Assembly: GCA_026545225.1 (NCBI GenBank)
Contig: CM048849.1
Coordinates: forward strand, 12,903,541 to 12,967,540
DNA from: Cornus controversa
Lineage: Eukaryota; Streptophyta; Magnoliopsida; Cornales; Cornaceae
Reading direction: 5' to 3'
DNA: 64,000 nt
Shown here piece by piece: positions 9,317-20,639 of this stretch. The position numbers and the translations under genes are program-made. The notes under the pieces are model-generated. The model was not told where the DNA came from. It saw nothing but the letters and a program-made list of their open reading frames with translations, and did no database searches. Positions within the stretch are counted from its first letter, which is position 1. Every line of letters starts with the position of its first letter.

Positions 9317-12300
9317 CGACGAAAGTGAGTGCTTTTGTGTCGATGTTGTGGACGACCTTGTTCAAGAAGCACTTCCTTCTATTCTTTCCAAGGACCCTTT
9401 AGAGGCATGCCTAAATCATTTTAACTATGATGATTTTGACATTGAGCAATCCATATGTGAAGTCAATTCCATGCTCGATGTTAATACTGTCATGGATTTG
9501 CCTAAGTGGAGAGTTCTGAGAGAACCCTTGCCCCCTTTGTCCAAAACTCCCCAAACTCCTTCTTTAATTTCCCCACCACAACTTGAGCTCAAGCCTCTTC
9601 CAGCTACACTCAAGTATGTTTTCTTGGGCGCAAATGAGACCCTTCCAGTCATTATTGCTTCCAATCTCACAAATGATCAAGAGTTGGAACTCATAAAGGT
9701 GCTAAAAGAGCACAAAGAAGCAATAGGATGGAGTGTGGTAGATCTTAAGGGAATAGACCCTTCTATTTGTATGCATCGCATACACTTGGAAGAGGATGCA
9801 AAGACCTCAAGGGAGGCACAACGTCGATTGAATCCAAACATGAAGGACGTTGTAATGAAGGAGGTGGTGAAGTTACTAGATGCGGGGATCATATACCCTA
9901 TCTCTGATAGCAAGTGGGTTAGTCCCACTCAAGTGGTTCCAAAGAAGTCTGGCATTACGGTGCAACCTAATGATAAGGGTGAATTAGTTCCCCAACGCAC
10001 CACCACAGGATGGAGAGTGTGCATTGATTATAGGAAATTAAATTCAGCCACTCGGAAAGATCACTTCCCCCTCCCATTCATTGATCAAATATTGGAGAGA
10101 TTGGCCGGGCAAAGTTTTTATTGCTTTTTGGATGGATATTCCGGCTATAATCAGGTTGCTATAGACCCGAGAGACCAAGAGAAAACCACCTTTACATGTC
10201 CCTTCGGCACATTTGCTTATAGACGCATGCCCTTTGGGTTGTGCAATGCACCGACAACTTTTCAATGGTGTATGATGTCTATTTTCTCGGACATGGTGGA
10301 AAAATTCTTGGAAGTGTTCATGGATGATTTTTCCATTTTTGGGCCTTCATATGAATCATGCCTCCAAAATCTAGCTTGTGTTCTCAAACGATGTCAAGAA
10401 ACCAACCTAATTCTTAGTTGGGAAAAGAGTCACTTTATGGTTCAAGAGGGTATTGTCCTAGGGCACATTGTGTCTAAGCGAGGAATAGAGGTTGATAAAG
10501 CCAAGGTTGAACTCATTTCCAAACTTCCTCCACCATCTACGGTGAGAGAGATTCGTTCATTCCTTGGGCATATGGGCTTTTATCGCCGTTTCATCAAAGA
10601 CTTTAGCAAGATCTCTCGGCCTTTGTGTCGCCTTCTTGAAAAAGAGTCTTGCTTTACCTTTGATGAAGCGTGCTTTGATGCTTTTGAAAAACTCCGCACC
10701 ATGCTTACAACCGCTCCAATTCTAATCCCTCCAAATTGGGCTCTCCCATTTGAGATTATGTGTGATGCATCCGACTATGCCATGGGTGCTGTCTTAGGGC
10801 AACGAGTAGACAAACTGCCACATGTCATCTATTACGCAAGTAAAACCCTTTCCGAGGCTCAAATCAATTATACCACAACGGAAAAGGAGTTGCTTGCGGT
10901 AGTATTTGCATTAGACAAATTTCGAGCTTATTTATTAGGTTCAAAGGTCATTGTCTATTCGGACCATGCTGCCCTCCGGCATCTTTTGGCGAAAAAGGAC
11001 ACCAAGCCTAGGTTGATCCGATGGATACTCTTGTTGCAAGAGTTCAATTTCGAGATTAGAGACAAAAAGGGAACTGAAAATGTGGTAACTGACCACCTTT
11101 CTAGAATTCTTGTTGAATCCCTTCATAATTCCATTCCAGTTTGTGAATCCTTCCCGGATGAACAACTCTTTGTCATCTCTCAAGAGAGTATCCCTTGGTA
11201 TGCGGATGTGGTTAATTATTTGGCAACCGGTAAAATACCATCTTCTTGGACCAAACAAGAGAAGGATCATTTTCTCTCCCAATCACGATCATATTATTGG
11301 GACGATCCTCAATTGTTCAAATACTGCCCCGATCAAATAATTCATAAGTGTGTACCCAACAGTGAATTCCAAAGCATTCTTAAATTTTGTCATACACTCG
11401 CTTGTGGGGGACACTTTAGTGCTAAGAAAACCGCAGCAAAAATTCTTCAATGCGGATTTTTCTGGCCGACACTTCATCGGGATGCATATTCATTCTGCCG
11501 CTCTTGTGAGCGATGTCAGCGCCTTGGCGCGATGTCTCGGAAGGACATGATGCCTCTCAACCCTATTCTTATCATTGAAATATTCGATGTGTGGGGCATT
11601 GACTTCATGGGACCATTTCCACCCTCTACTGGTCATGAGTACATACTTGTGGCGGTGGACTACGTATCTAAGTGGATAGAGGCCGTTGCTACCAAAACCA
11701 ACGATCACGCAGTCGTGGTTAAATTCATTCAAGCTAACATTTTTAGCCGGTTTGGTACGCCTCGGGCCATCATCAATGACGGAGGTAAGCATTTCTGTAA
11801 CCGGTTCCTTCGAACCTTGCTTCTCAAATACTCCGTCACACACAAAGTAGCCACCCCCTACCATCCTCAAACTAGTGGCCAAGTAGAAGTATCCAATAGG
11901 GAGATTAAGAACATTCTTCAGAAAACTGTTCGGCCCGACCGGAAGGATTGGTCATTGCGACTAAACGATGCATTATGGGTATACCGAACCGCATATAAAA
12001 CTCCCATTGGAATGTCACCTTATCGGTTAGTTTATGGCAAGGCGTGCCATCTTCCGGTTGAATTGGAGCATAAAGCTATGTGGGCCACCAAGACCTTCAA
12101 TTTTGACATGAAAAAGGCCGGTTCTAATCGAAAGCTTCAGTTAAATGAATTGGAAGAATTGCGACATGACGCGTATGAGAATGCGAAAATCTATAAGGCA
12201 AAGTCCAAAGCCTTTCATGATCGTAATATTCGAGTCAAAACATTTTTGCCGGGCCAAAAAGTTTGGTTGTACAACTCGCGCCTCCATTTGTTTCCCGGAA

Positions 12301-12497
12301 AACTTCGCTCCCGTTGGGATGGTCCATTTTTGGTTAATTCCGTCGCTCCCCACGGAGCGGTGGAATTGAAGGACTTGAAAGATGGCTCGATGTTCAAAGT
12401 AAACGGGCAGCGCTTAAAAGTGTGTGTGGATGACCAAGTCATCACCGAATACGTGGATGTCGTCACTTTGACGGATCCCGTGTATTTTGACTCGTGA
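9300..12497 (+). CDS. pol: Pol (reverse transcriptase, RNase H, integrase) of Athila element A
   Basis: An open frame of 1065 codons whose first ATG is a by-product of the frameshift; in the ancestral element it continued from gag-protease. Reverse transcriptase: [14 protein letters not shown] near residue 207, [10 protein letters not shown] near 277, catalytic FMDD near 341. RNase [15 protein letters not shown] near 488, [28 protein letters not shown]. Integrase: HHCC zinc domain with [10 protein letters not shown] and CRSCERCQ (about 697-745). The DDE core residues lie in [18 protein letters not shown] and [11 protein letters not shown]-terminal GPY/F-like block holds [10 protein letters not shown]. 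All catalytic motifs are present and no internal stop occurs, unlike element B. Confidence 0.96.
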   Translation: MLPTTDDESECFCVDVVDDLVQEALPSILSKDPLEACLNHFNYDDFDIEQSICEVNSMLDVNTVMDLPKWRVLREPLPPLSKTPQTPSLISPPQLELKPLPATLKYVFLGANETLPVIIASNLTNDQELELIKVLKEHKEAIGWSVVDLKGIDPSICMHRIHLEEDAKTSREAQRRLNPNMKDVVMKEVVKLLDAGIIYPISDSKWVSPTQVVPKKSGITVQPNDKGELVPQRTTTGWRVCIDYRKLNSATRKDHFPLPFIDQILERLAGQSFYCFLDGYSGYNQVAIDPRDQEKTTFTCPFGTFAYRRMPFGLCNAPTTFQWCMMSIFSDMVEKFLEVFMDDFSIFGPSYESCLQNLACVLKRCQETNLILSWEKSHFMVQEGIVLGHIVSKRGIEVDKAKVELISKLPPPSTVREIRSFLGHMGFYRRFIKDFSKISRPLCRLLEKESCFTFDEACFDAFEKLRTMLTTAPILIPPNWALPFEIMCDASDYAMGAVLGQRVDKLPHVIYYASKTLSEAQINYTTTEKELLAVVFALDKFRAYLLGSKVIVYSDHAALRHLLAKKDTKPRLIRWILLLQEFNFEIRDKKGTENVVTDHLSRILVESLHNSIPVCESFPDEQLFVISQESIPWYADVVNYLATGKIPSSWTKQEKDHFLSQSRSYYWDDPQLFKYCPDQIIHKCVPNSEFQSILKFCHTLACGGHFSAKKTAAKILQCGFFWPTLHRDAYSFCRSCERCQRLGAMSRKDMMPLNPILIIEIFDVWGIDFMGPFPPSTGHEYILVAVDYVSKWIEAVATKTNDHAVVVKFIQANIFSRFGTPRAIINDGGKHFCNRFLRTLLLKYSVTHKVATPYHPQTSGQVEVSNREIKNILQKTVRPDRKDWSLRLNDALWVYRTAYKTPIGMSPYRLVYGKACHLPVELEHKAMWATKTFNFDMKKAGSNRKLQLNELEELRHDAYENAKIYKAKSKAFHDRNIRVKTFLPGQKVWLYNSRLHLFPGKLRSRWDGPFLVNSVAPHGAVELKDLKDGSMFKVNGQRLKVCVDDQVITEYVDVVTLTDPVYFDS

Positions 12498-12663
12498 GTC
12501 GATCCGGACGTCGCGCCATAGACGTGTAAGGTGGCGAAGCCATGGTAGCTATCAAGCTTCTATGATGTCCCTTTTAATCCAAAGTAGGACTGTATCTAAG
12601 CAGTGTAGTATCTAATTCCCAAAATATCCAAGTCCCTGTAGCATACTTTGCACTGACTGTTTT
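12498..12663 (+). other. Start of pol-env spacer
   Basis: Non-coding sequence after the pol stop, conserved with element B (about 35853-36022). No motif recognised. Confidence 0.6.
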
Positions 12664-13014
12664 TGAGCATTTCGATTGATCAAAACCAAGATTTCAATCA
12701 ATCGACAATTTTGATTGATCGAGAATCTAGTTCGATTGATCGAAAAATTGCAGAGATTTGCCAAGTCCAAAGTCCCGAGAGGTGGTATTCTTCGATTGTA
12801 CTTCGATAGGTCTTCGATCGATCGACATCAAATTTCGATTGAAACAATTAATGGTTCGATTAATCGAAGTCAATATGTGATTCAAGGGAGGAATTTTCGA
12901 TTGAGCGAAAAGACAATCTCAATCCATCGAAGCTGGTTTCGATTGATCGAAGCAAGATTTCGATCCATCGAAATCTCGCTTGATCGAAATGCACATTTCG
13001 ATCAATCAAAATGC
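12664..13014. repeat. Internal palindromic array upstream of env (element A)
   Basis: About ten imperfect copies of TTCGATTGATCGAAA and its complement, the same motif family as in the LTR arrays (16909-17022), though otherwise unrelated sequence surrounds them. The array ends about 30 bp before a TATA-like CTATTTAAA. Element B has the equivalent at 35491-35852. Confidence 0.9.
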
Positions 13015-13042
13015 ACGCGGAGCCTGCACGTGAGCTGAAAAT

Positions 13043-13051
13043 CTATTTAAA
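13043..13051 (+). promoter_or_regulatory. Putative internal TATA box for the env-like gene
   Basis: CTATTTAAA, followed by ACCGTTGGGC and a CT-rich leader. In element B the matching position reads CTTATTTAAACCGTTGGGC, so the box and its flank are kept. It lies between the palindromic array and a leader exon ending in a consensus splice donor. Promoter function is inferred from position and conservation only. Confidence 0.5.
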
Positions 13052-13272
13052 CCGTTGGGCTTCCCTCCCATTTTAAAAGACCATCCGACTTCTTCTCTTC
13101 CTCCGTGCGATCCAAGCCTTCTCCAAGCATTCCCGAGCACTCGATCTGCCATTCCCGATCATCCGCCACCATCCGACGCAGTCCGATCCGCCGCTAGCAT
13201 CTGCGCGATCTTCTCTTCGCGGCTGCGCGTGGAGTTTTCGTCGGTTGAGCCGTTCATCCTCTTCCTCACGAG

Positions 13273-13659
13273 GTAAGTGATGCATGGCTACTTTTTGTTT
13301 ACTCTCTCGCCATTTTTGATAGTTTTACGGCGGAATAAGCATAGTTAGATAATGTTGGGGTGGATGGTTGCTATTGCGATATCTGAATCGAGTTTTTGTG
13401 GGTTTCGGGGGGGTAGGAATTCATGACGGAGTGGGATTTGGCATTTTCTTCATTTCAAACGCTTAGAGTACGGTGTGTAACCGCGGTACCTTCGTGTCGG
13501 TTGCACCCGTTCACATTGCCTCTTCGAGAGCAATTTTTTGCATTTTTGTCAGTACCTTGGACTAGGACTTCATTTTTATTTTTATTCTTTTAGTCTAGTA
13601 GTAGTTTAACTTTCTTCTTATTCATCTTTTATTTACGTACCTTTTGGAATCCAGTGCAG
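13273..13659 (+). other. Putative leader intron of the env-like gene (element A)
   Basis: The donor GAG|GTAAGT (intron from 13273) and acceptor CCAGTGCAG|AC (intron to 13659) enclose a T-rich 387-bp stretch. The acceptor is 14 bases before ATG 13674. Element B keeps both sites with a 388-bp intron (34842-35229, minus strand). Splicing would join a short leader exon, or an upstream donor in a genomic transcript, to env. Confidence 0.65.
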
Positions 13660-13673
13660 ACTGTTCCGAGGCC

Positions 13674-14900
13674 ATGGCGAGAGTGAAGAACGCCGCCGGT
13701 GCTGTTCGTGACGTGCCCGGGCGAGCCTTCCGGTCTCGGAAGTTCCACCCGGAGTAGGTTTTCGACCTAGCAGAGTTCGAGAGGCGTCCCGACACCGAGT
13801 GGACGGTTGTCGAGCTCAGGAGGCGTCGCCTCGACCGGCTATGTGTGCCTCCCACCGATGTGGCACACGAGCGCCTAGTGCAGGTCTTTTACGAGCATAT
13901 GACCTACTCCTGTACAGCACCAGATACACTCGAGACTACCGTGGCCACTGTCACAATCACGATTATGCCGAGCCGGATTGCTCATATGCTCGGCATCCCT
14001 CACCAGCAGCCGCCGGACATGGTTGGCCCGGACGGTCAGCCACTCTATAGTGCAGCGCTCCCAGCAGACACCACGCTCTTCTCGATAGTGATGGACATGT
14101 GTGGCGGGGCGTTTACCACGCCCAACCACAACTGCATGTCCAAGTCGATGTGCCCGAGCAGATATTGGTTCCTGGACACCGTTCTCCTCAAGAACGCGTG
14201 TCCGTTGCAGCACGTGGCCGAGCGCAGGGGCGACCTCCTCCGTTGCCTCTATGCTTTCCATACGGGCGCTTGGTTTTCTGTCCCATCGCTTATTTGGGGG
14301 CAGATGCACAAAGTTTGGGATGGCCTCGTCAACAAGAGGAAGAGGAGAGCAGCGAGTTGGCGTCTTCCCTTTCCATTCCTGATCGCCGCTTTTCTCAGCA
14401 GTGCCAGTATACCGGTCAGTCGGAGTGACATTCAGTTGGCACCGCCCACCCGCTTCACATCTACTCAGTGGGATCGGGTGAGGCGACACCTAGAGCGACA
14501 GGACCATCAGGGTGATCCACCAGACGATGTAGATATGGATGCCCCGGTGGAGATGGATGAGGGAGAGCCGGCAGGGGCTGAGACAGAGGACGAGGAGATG
14601 GAGGAGGAGGAGATGGATGTCGCTGCAGAGCGGCATGATATCTTAGCGACAGGCTATTCCTGCCTGGCAGCTGACGTAGAGCGGCTCCAGCAGGGTTTTG
14701 ACGAGCACGTCCAGGTGACGCAGAGTCAGTTGGCAGGTATTCGGACGGACATTTCTTCTCTGGTACAGGGCCAGAGAGCGATCTTAGACGAGTTCCGAGC
14801 CTTCCGGCAGGATCTGCAGTTCCTGTTCGCAGGTCGAGCCTCCACCTCCACTTCTGCTCCCACCGAGCCACCACCACCACCACCACCCGCCCTCGAGTAG
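13674..14900 (+). pseudogene. Env-like ORF of Athila element A (plant transposon protein domain)
   Basis: From ATG 13674 (MARVKNAAGAVRDVPGR) the frame meets TAG at codon 28 (13755-13757) and is then open to 14900. An in-frame ATG at 13845 gives 351 codons. The middle part (SRYWFLDTVLLKNACPLQHV, LRCLYAFHTGAWFSVPSLIW) is the conserved block of Athila env-position ORFs, annotated in databases as a putative plant transposon protein. It is followed by an acidic stretch (DDVDMDAPVEMDEGEPAG and onward), a probable coiled coil and a Pro-rich tail. No clear signal peptide or transmembrane anchor is seen, so an envelope role is by position only. Element B has a stop at the same codon 28. Confidence 0.8.
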
Positions 14901-15568
14901 CTGCACCTTATTCATCTTTTCTGCTTTATTTTCTGTATTTTTCTTTCTTTATTTTTGATAGGCCATGTTGGCCATGTTTAGTTTCTTTTTGAGTATTCCA
15001 CCTGCAGGTACACTTTGTACTACAACTCATTTTCAGTTATATGGAATACATTTATATTTTCTTTTATGCCATGTGTTATCTTTACTGTCTTTATTTTTGC
15101 TTTCCGTCAATCTATCTGTTCTCTATACTTTGACTATGTATGTAGTACCAGTTGTCTAATTGTTATATGCGATTCAGTTGATGATTTCCGTTTATTACCG
15201 CCTGGTTTCAATTCCCAATACTGTTGAGATTGCTTCAACACAGTATGGCGGTACTAAAGAAAGGCAACCCCTTTGCGTGTTATACGTTAGCGTGCCTGGA
15301 TAGTCAATATCTTATCGCATAGACCTCTTAGCCAATTGGGAAACACCAGTTCCGACCATTAGATATACAGTGATATTGGCATTGTCAGTTTGTGCATATG
15401 ATTTCATTATGTTCTATTTATCTACTTTTTGTTCCTTTTAATGCTCGTGGTATCCAGTTGGTATTCTGTGCAGGTTTTTCTTATTTACAGGATGACTGCT
15501 GCCATGGCATTCCATTTTGCTCGCATTCTACCATCCCGGTAACTTCTTTCCTTGTTCCTCTTGTCCAA

Positions 15569-15604
15569 ACATTGAGGACAATGTTGTATATAAGTTTGGG
15601 GGTG
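15569..15604 (+). promoter_or_regulatory. Hairpin plus second polypurine-like tract (element A)
   Basis: The stem ACATTG/CAATGT with loop AGGA is followed a few bases later by TAAGTTTGGGGGTG, nearly identical to the terminal PPT at 16710-16722. The same pair occurs in element B (32892-32930) and element H (48528-48562). It could prime a second plus strand or act in RNA; function is inferred. Confidence 0.6.
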
Positions 15605-16709
15605 CGGTATGCTATACCACTTGCATATGCATGCAATGTTCGGTTATTATTTTGAGTGTCATTGTAGAGCAGTTTTTTTTTTTTTTTTTTCTTTTCTTCT
15701 TCTTGATTTTTTTGGATGCTTGCCATGATGTCTTGCTTTTTAAAGGAGATCATTCGAATAAATGTCCGAGGTAAATGCAGCAGGTAGTTAAGAACTTCAA
15801 CATTGTAAATACCCGCACTTTTGCAAGCTTTATAGTAGGCTAGAACGGTCTACATTTTTGTCTACAGTCGAGCACATACAATTCTTGCCCTAAATTTGTC
15901 CTTAACCGCACAAATTCGCACACATGCATTTTAAATTGTGGGGTATAAGTCTGAGGGAGAATTTTTGAAAATTTCTGTTTTTATCTGAACAACTTAAAGA
16001 ATAAGTTCTTCTGGTTGTTGTAAAAAAAAAGGGAAATAAAAAGAGAAAAATATGCAATAAGCCTTCTCACTCAATAAAATGGATTTCTATGCCTTAAAGC
16101 AAGAAATATTCGTGTAAAAGTGTGTAAGGTTGAGCAATAATAAGCGGGTGGCTTGCTTACGCTCATCGCCTTGTAAGCTCGGTCATTAAGTCCGAGGGGT
16201 GCTTCTTCACCTAATGCCCTAAAATCAATTGGTTTGGGAGTCATTGGCCCAACGTCGCTACATGGGCTTGCAAGAAAGCAAAAAGAGCTAAGCATTGCAC
16301 GGTCACCCGCACATGAGCAATCATGAATGTTTTGTGATAATGAAGCAGCCGTGTTGAGCATCTTCAATGAGTTTTTCTCTTAAAAACAGATTTGTTCGTT
16401 TTCTTCTCCAAATATGACAAAAGCCACGCGTTAGAATGCATGTTCACTTTTCAAAGAGGATTTTGGGGTTGGAATTGTTATAGTTGTTCGGGTTGGCCAT
16501 TATGTGGGGACTGTCGTTCATTTATAACTTGTGAAAGTCCATTTTTGCTAATGACCACATAGTTCTGTAATACTTGTTGCATTTGCCAAGTGTGAAATGA
16601 ATGGATGAGCGCCCTTTATCTAGTTGATGACTGAGCATGATTAAACTTCTGTATAAGACAGTTGATTTCATTTTTGTAATATTGTATTGCTAAGGGACTA
16701 GCAATATGT

Positions 16710-16722
16710 AAGTTTGGGGGTG
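16710..16722 (+). other. Polypurine tract of element A
   Basis: AAGTTTGGGGGTG directly before the 3' LTR, the expected site of plus-strand priming. The same tract, reversed, adjoins the 3' LTRs of B (31786) and H (47330). Confidence 0.85.
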
Positions 16723-18152
16723 TGATAAGTGTTCAATTCTATGCATTTGAACCCTCTTTATTGCATATGTTAGTTTTGTTTTTGCGTTTACCGAGATATG
16801 TTTACGGTATTTTTGTGTTTTTGATGTTTTGCAGGTATTGGAGTAAAAGGAGCAAAGTTGGAAGCTTTCTGTAGTCAAGAGAAGAAATCAGAAATTGTTG
16901 CCAAGGCATCTCGATCAATCGAGATGTGGATTTCGCTCAATCGAGATTTCGATTGATTGAAATCTCATTTCGATTGATCGAAATCTCGATCAATCGAGAT
17001 TCAGTTTCGATCAATCGAAACTCTGTAGAGTCCACTTGGCCACTTGCTCACCTGCTCTCCCACTTGCAACAAAATCCCCCTTTTTGCACGACTTAGGGGG
17101 ATTGTCTGACTTGAACAAGACTTTTGGGGGCCTTCTTGATACAAGAGATATATATAATGATATATATATATATATGGTGGGCCCAAAGGAGAAAAAGGAG
17201 CCAAAAAGCATACAAAAAGCACCAAAAAGCCATATATCTGATATATCTCTCAATACACACAAGAAGATCAGTAGAGAGACCTTCGGGAGAGGAAGAGGAT
17301 AGCTGAACCAGACCAAGAAGCTTCATTCTCTTCATCAATGGAAGGGTGCAAGGCAACCATGATCAACTAACTCTTCTACTAGGGTGTTGGTTTCAACCCC
17401 TAGCCATGTAAACTTGTTCATCTTTGTAGCTCTTGGGACTTGTAATTACATGTTGATTATTTAGCCTAGTGATTATGTACACAAATACATCTCTTTTATA
17501 TATTCATTTGATATGGAATTTATTCTTGTCTTAGAGTAGGTTTTGTCACTTGAATGCACAACATTTGCATATTCCACAAGAAGTGCAAATGATGGCTAGA
17601 TAATGGTGTTTAAATGAATGTGTGATGTTAGTTTGTATAGACCATGCCAAGACAAGGTAGTTTGGATGCATGTAGTGTTCACTTAGAGAGTAGAGTAATT
17701 AGGTAGTTAGTTAGGTTGAGGAGCTATACTTGTTGAAGATGGATTATGATAGGTTAGCACACACATTGATCTTTTGATATGTCATTGAGGTCACAAGCCT
17801 AATGACATTGTTAGGCATTTAATTAATGAATCCCTTGCTTGCTACACTTATGAACATGTGAATGGCTAGTGGTGGAAACCAACCCTAGTTCTCTCTCCCA
17901 ACTTTACTCTTTAATTTTATTGTCATTTCATTTATGCAATAGTTTTTAACACAAAACCAAAAACCTATTTTTAGAATTAAAGTGGAATTAATCTTTCTTT
18001 ATGACAATTAACGACTAGTCCTCGTGGGATCGATACCCTCTATATAGAACCTTATCTGCAAAGATTCGTGCTCTTGCGAGTGGTTAAATTATATTTTGAT
18101 AAAAAAAGGGCAAAAATTAAGCTTACAATATAATTTAGTTCTGACCACATCA
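16723..18152 (+). repeat. 3' LTR of element A
   Basis: 1430 bp, TGATAAGTG...CCACATCA, followed by TGCCT (18153-18157). It includes the palindrome array at 16909-17022, TATA-like GATATATATATATATATGG near 17160, and GGGCCC shortly after. It is the same length as the LTRs of B and as solo LTR 2. Confidence 0.95.
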
Positions 18153-18866
18153 TGCCTCTTTTAAGTCTAATACAAGCTACTGTATGTATGCATGGCATAC
18201 CAGGGACCTCCCATTGCCTAAAACTGCATGTCTTCTTACCCAATTCAACTGCATCATTATGCCCATTAGTGTCAATCTCATACAGAAGTAGGCCAGCATG
18301 CTGGGCATGACATTTTCTGGCTTTTATCCTAAATGATTCCACCTCTGCCAGCATCTTTGGACATAAAATACCTTATTGTCATTGCATGTATTCTCTCTTC
18401 TATTGGTACCTCTTCATCAAATACCTTATAATCATTTCAAACATGTAAATCATTAGTTTTTCCCTGGCCTTTACAATTTGGCTGTTCCAAGACTCATCCA
18501 TGTTGTTCTTTAAATCATATTTTGAGGTCAATGTCAAATCACACTTGGACAATAATTTGGCAGGAATCTTATTGAGCCAATCAAGAGCACTAGTGTGAAA
18601 CTGAAATTGTTTCTTTGTAAATGAATTGGTAGCATTCCAAATTTCTGTTTTTAATTACAAACATGGAAATTTCTTATTAAAATTTTCATACAAGTGTCTA
18701 ACACAAAACCTATGGTCTGTCACATTGGATAAGTTGTCTAACACATCCAGTAACTCCTTCTGTGTATCAGAAATGAAAGTTAACCCATAAGGGGGGCAAA
18801 ATTTTCCATCAACTCCTCCATACAATCCCAAGTCTCCCTTAAGAAACATTAAGTGTCCCAACCTAA
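18153..18866 (-). pseudogene. MULE transposase, decayed core to SWIM finger (copy 2)
   Basis: Duplicate of 3437-4150 with only a handful of differences (for example CTTCTGTGTATC instead of CTTATGTGTATC). It contains the same TFISDTQKELLD, DHRFCVRHLYENF and TCSFRQWEVPGMPCIH blocks, including the Cys-to-Phe change in the SWIM finger. It begins at the TGCCT target site of element A; its C-terminal continuation lies only at the left end of the window, beyond copy 1. Confidence 0.85.
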
Positions 18867-19317
18867 TTAAAAGACATTAGGATTTTCCCGCAACCCCTAT
18901 TGAGGTGGATTTCCTTATTGAACTTTGGCCCAACGTTTCACACCTTAGATGTCCGATTCATGGAATTTTGGTGAAATACAAAGAGATCCAGAATCTAATT
19001 TCATTCAACCAACAAGGGATTTGGGCCATTTTGACAGTTAAAAATAAGAGTTACAAACATATTACCAAAACAGGATTAAAATTATATTCTGCATACAACT
19101 AAACGCCAGTCCGTAATCTCCTTAAGCAATTACACTTCTCTTAGGCCTCTTCCTTGAGTTGTTTTGAGTTAAAACATGGAGTTGAATTGGTCCCATTGAT
19201 ATAGGGTTCTTCTCACTCTCTTAAATGTTATATTTGAAAGCCCACAAATCGTGATTTGAGTGAAATTATCATTAAGGACCTGAAAATATGAAAAACACTA
19301 AAATAGAGTAAAATCAC
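18867..19317. other. Non-coding remainder between MULE fragment and Tat LTR (copy 2)
   Basis: Duplicate of 4151-4601. No domain is recognised on either strand. Confidence 0.5.
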
Positions 19318-19684
19318 TGTTCGATTATAAACGAATTAGCCAAGTAGGCCAATTGCTTGCGGGTATGCCAGAGCCGTGGTGTCAAGTATCTCATTTGGAG
19401 GTTGTGTTGGATCAAGCGATTGGCTAGAGAGAGAGAATACAAAACTCCCTGTTGAGTTCTTTTCTTGACTCAACTAAGAGGGCTTTTAACTGTGCGCATA
19501 GAATTGCAAGACTGAATCGTAGCAAGGAGGGGGTAGAAGGAGGGAGATAGCAAAGAGGGAGGTAGAAATTGAGGGAGAAATAGACTGACAAATAGATTAG
19601 AGGAGGCCAAAAACAAGGAAGTTGAGGGAGATATAGATTGAGTGAGAGATAGAACAATATTAGGGACAATATTGAGGGAGAAAT
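19318..19684 (-). repeat. Left portion of Tat-type 3' LTR (copy 2), interrupted by element C
   Basis: Starts TGTTCGATTA as in copy 1 and stops at GAAAT (19680-19684), the target site of element C. It continues at 27237. Confidence 0.9.
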
Positions 19685-20088
19685 TGATGGTCCGGAAAGT
19701 CCATGAATATGTTTGCCCAAGTTTTAATGTCAAAAGGATCTAGAGGGGCATTTGTGTCATTTCAAGTAGTTGTTTTATTTAATTGATTGTCATGCGCTAT
19801 TATATCTCTCTATGTATTTGCACTAACGAAATTGCAGGGACATATGCTTTGGCTTGTAATTTGTTCATAATATGAGGTGGCAGAGAGTTTAGTGTGTATT
19901 AACATAAAGGGTTAGGTGATGTTGTTTTTAAAAAAAAAAGGAAAATTCTGTGGGCCAATGTTGATTAGAAAAAGCAAGAGAGAAGCACATGATGTATACC
20001 ATTCTCGGCTGACAGTGTGAGATATATTGATATATCTATTTGATGCTAGGGTTTTGAGGAGTGGACATGTGGGTTGCTTTATACATGA

Positions 20089-20097
20089 TATAAATAG
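20089..20097 (+). promoter_or_regulatory. TATA box of the element C LTR promoter
   Basis: TATAAATAG, the consensus plant TATA box, in the 5' LTR. The identical site is at 25155-25163 in the 3' LTR. Confidence 0.7.
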
Positions 20098-20639
20098 AAG
20101 GTGTATGTAAGATGAGAGGGTGCGGCTGAAAATACAAAGGGGAAAAGAGAGGGAGAGAAAGAGATAGAGAGAGAAAGAAGAAAACGGGTTCTGTCACCTC
20201 CCATGGCCGCCCAACCAGCGAAGCTCTTTCTTCTCTAAGTGTACTCGTCGCCTTTCATGGCTGCCTACAGCTGTGTGAAATCAAACTAGCAGCTTCAAGG
20301 ATGGCGAACGACAACCTTGGGGTTTCAAATCAGCAGCTTCGTGACTCCAAATAGCAGCTTCAAGATTACAAACCGTGCATGAGCTTCACTAGTATTTTGT
20401 GGCTACTGATCTACATCTTCAGACCGTGTGTATAAAGCCTCATTTATTCAAGAGCACGAAATCCAGATCCATCGGTTCTTCCTAAATCACATGAAGCAGA
20501 ATCACTAAAATTTTGGTATAACCTTTCCTTAAACTTCAGTTCTTTCATTCCACATATCTTTGATGCTTGAACTTGATCTTGTTGATTGAAGTTGTTTGCT
20601 AGAAATAAATTTTCTGAATTCAAAATACTTGTTTGAAGT

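Larger units (their letters stand above)
14901..16722 (+). other. Env-to-LTR spacer of element A with second PPT-like motif and PPT
   Basis: T-rich non-coding DNA conserved with element B. It holds a hairpin ACATTGAGGACAATGT followed by TAAGTTTGGGGGTG (15591-15604), a poly-T run near 15670-15690, and the terminal polypurine tract AAGTTTGGGGGTG (16710-16722) abutting the LTR. Short frames here have no recognisable domain. Confidence 0.75.
6986..18152 (+). mobile_element. Athila-type Ty3/gypsy element A, 5' truncated
   Basis: Order: gag, protease, reverse transcriptase, RNase H, integrase, palindromic spacer, env-like ORF, spacer with second PPT-like motif, PPT, 3' LTR. This gene order and the env-like ORF with a plant-transposon domain are typical of the Athila lineage. 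The 5' LTR, primer site and first gag codons are absent. TGCCT follows the 3' LTR and matches the duplication around solo LTR 2007-3436. pol is open throughout; gag-pol is broken by a 5-bp deletion near 9313. Confidence 0.95.

Noticed and set aside
13875..14489. 204-codon frame antisense to the env-like ORF
   Set aside because: It lies in the GC-rich env-like ORF, where long antisense frames are expected, and the element B copy breaks it into pieces.
20200..20300. ATGGCC-containing start-like sequences in the Sirevirus LTR leader
   Set aside because: The frames end after a few codons; nothing resembles a leader peptide shared with known elements.
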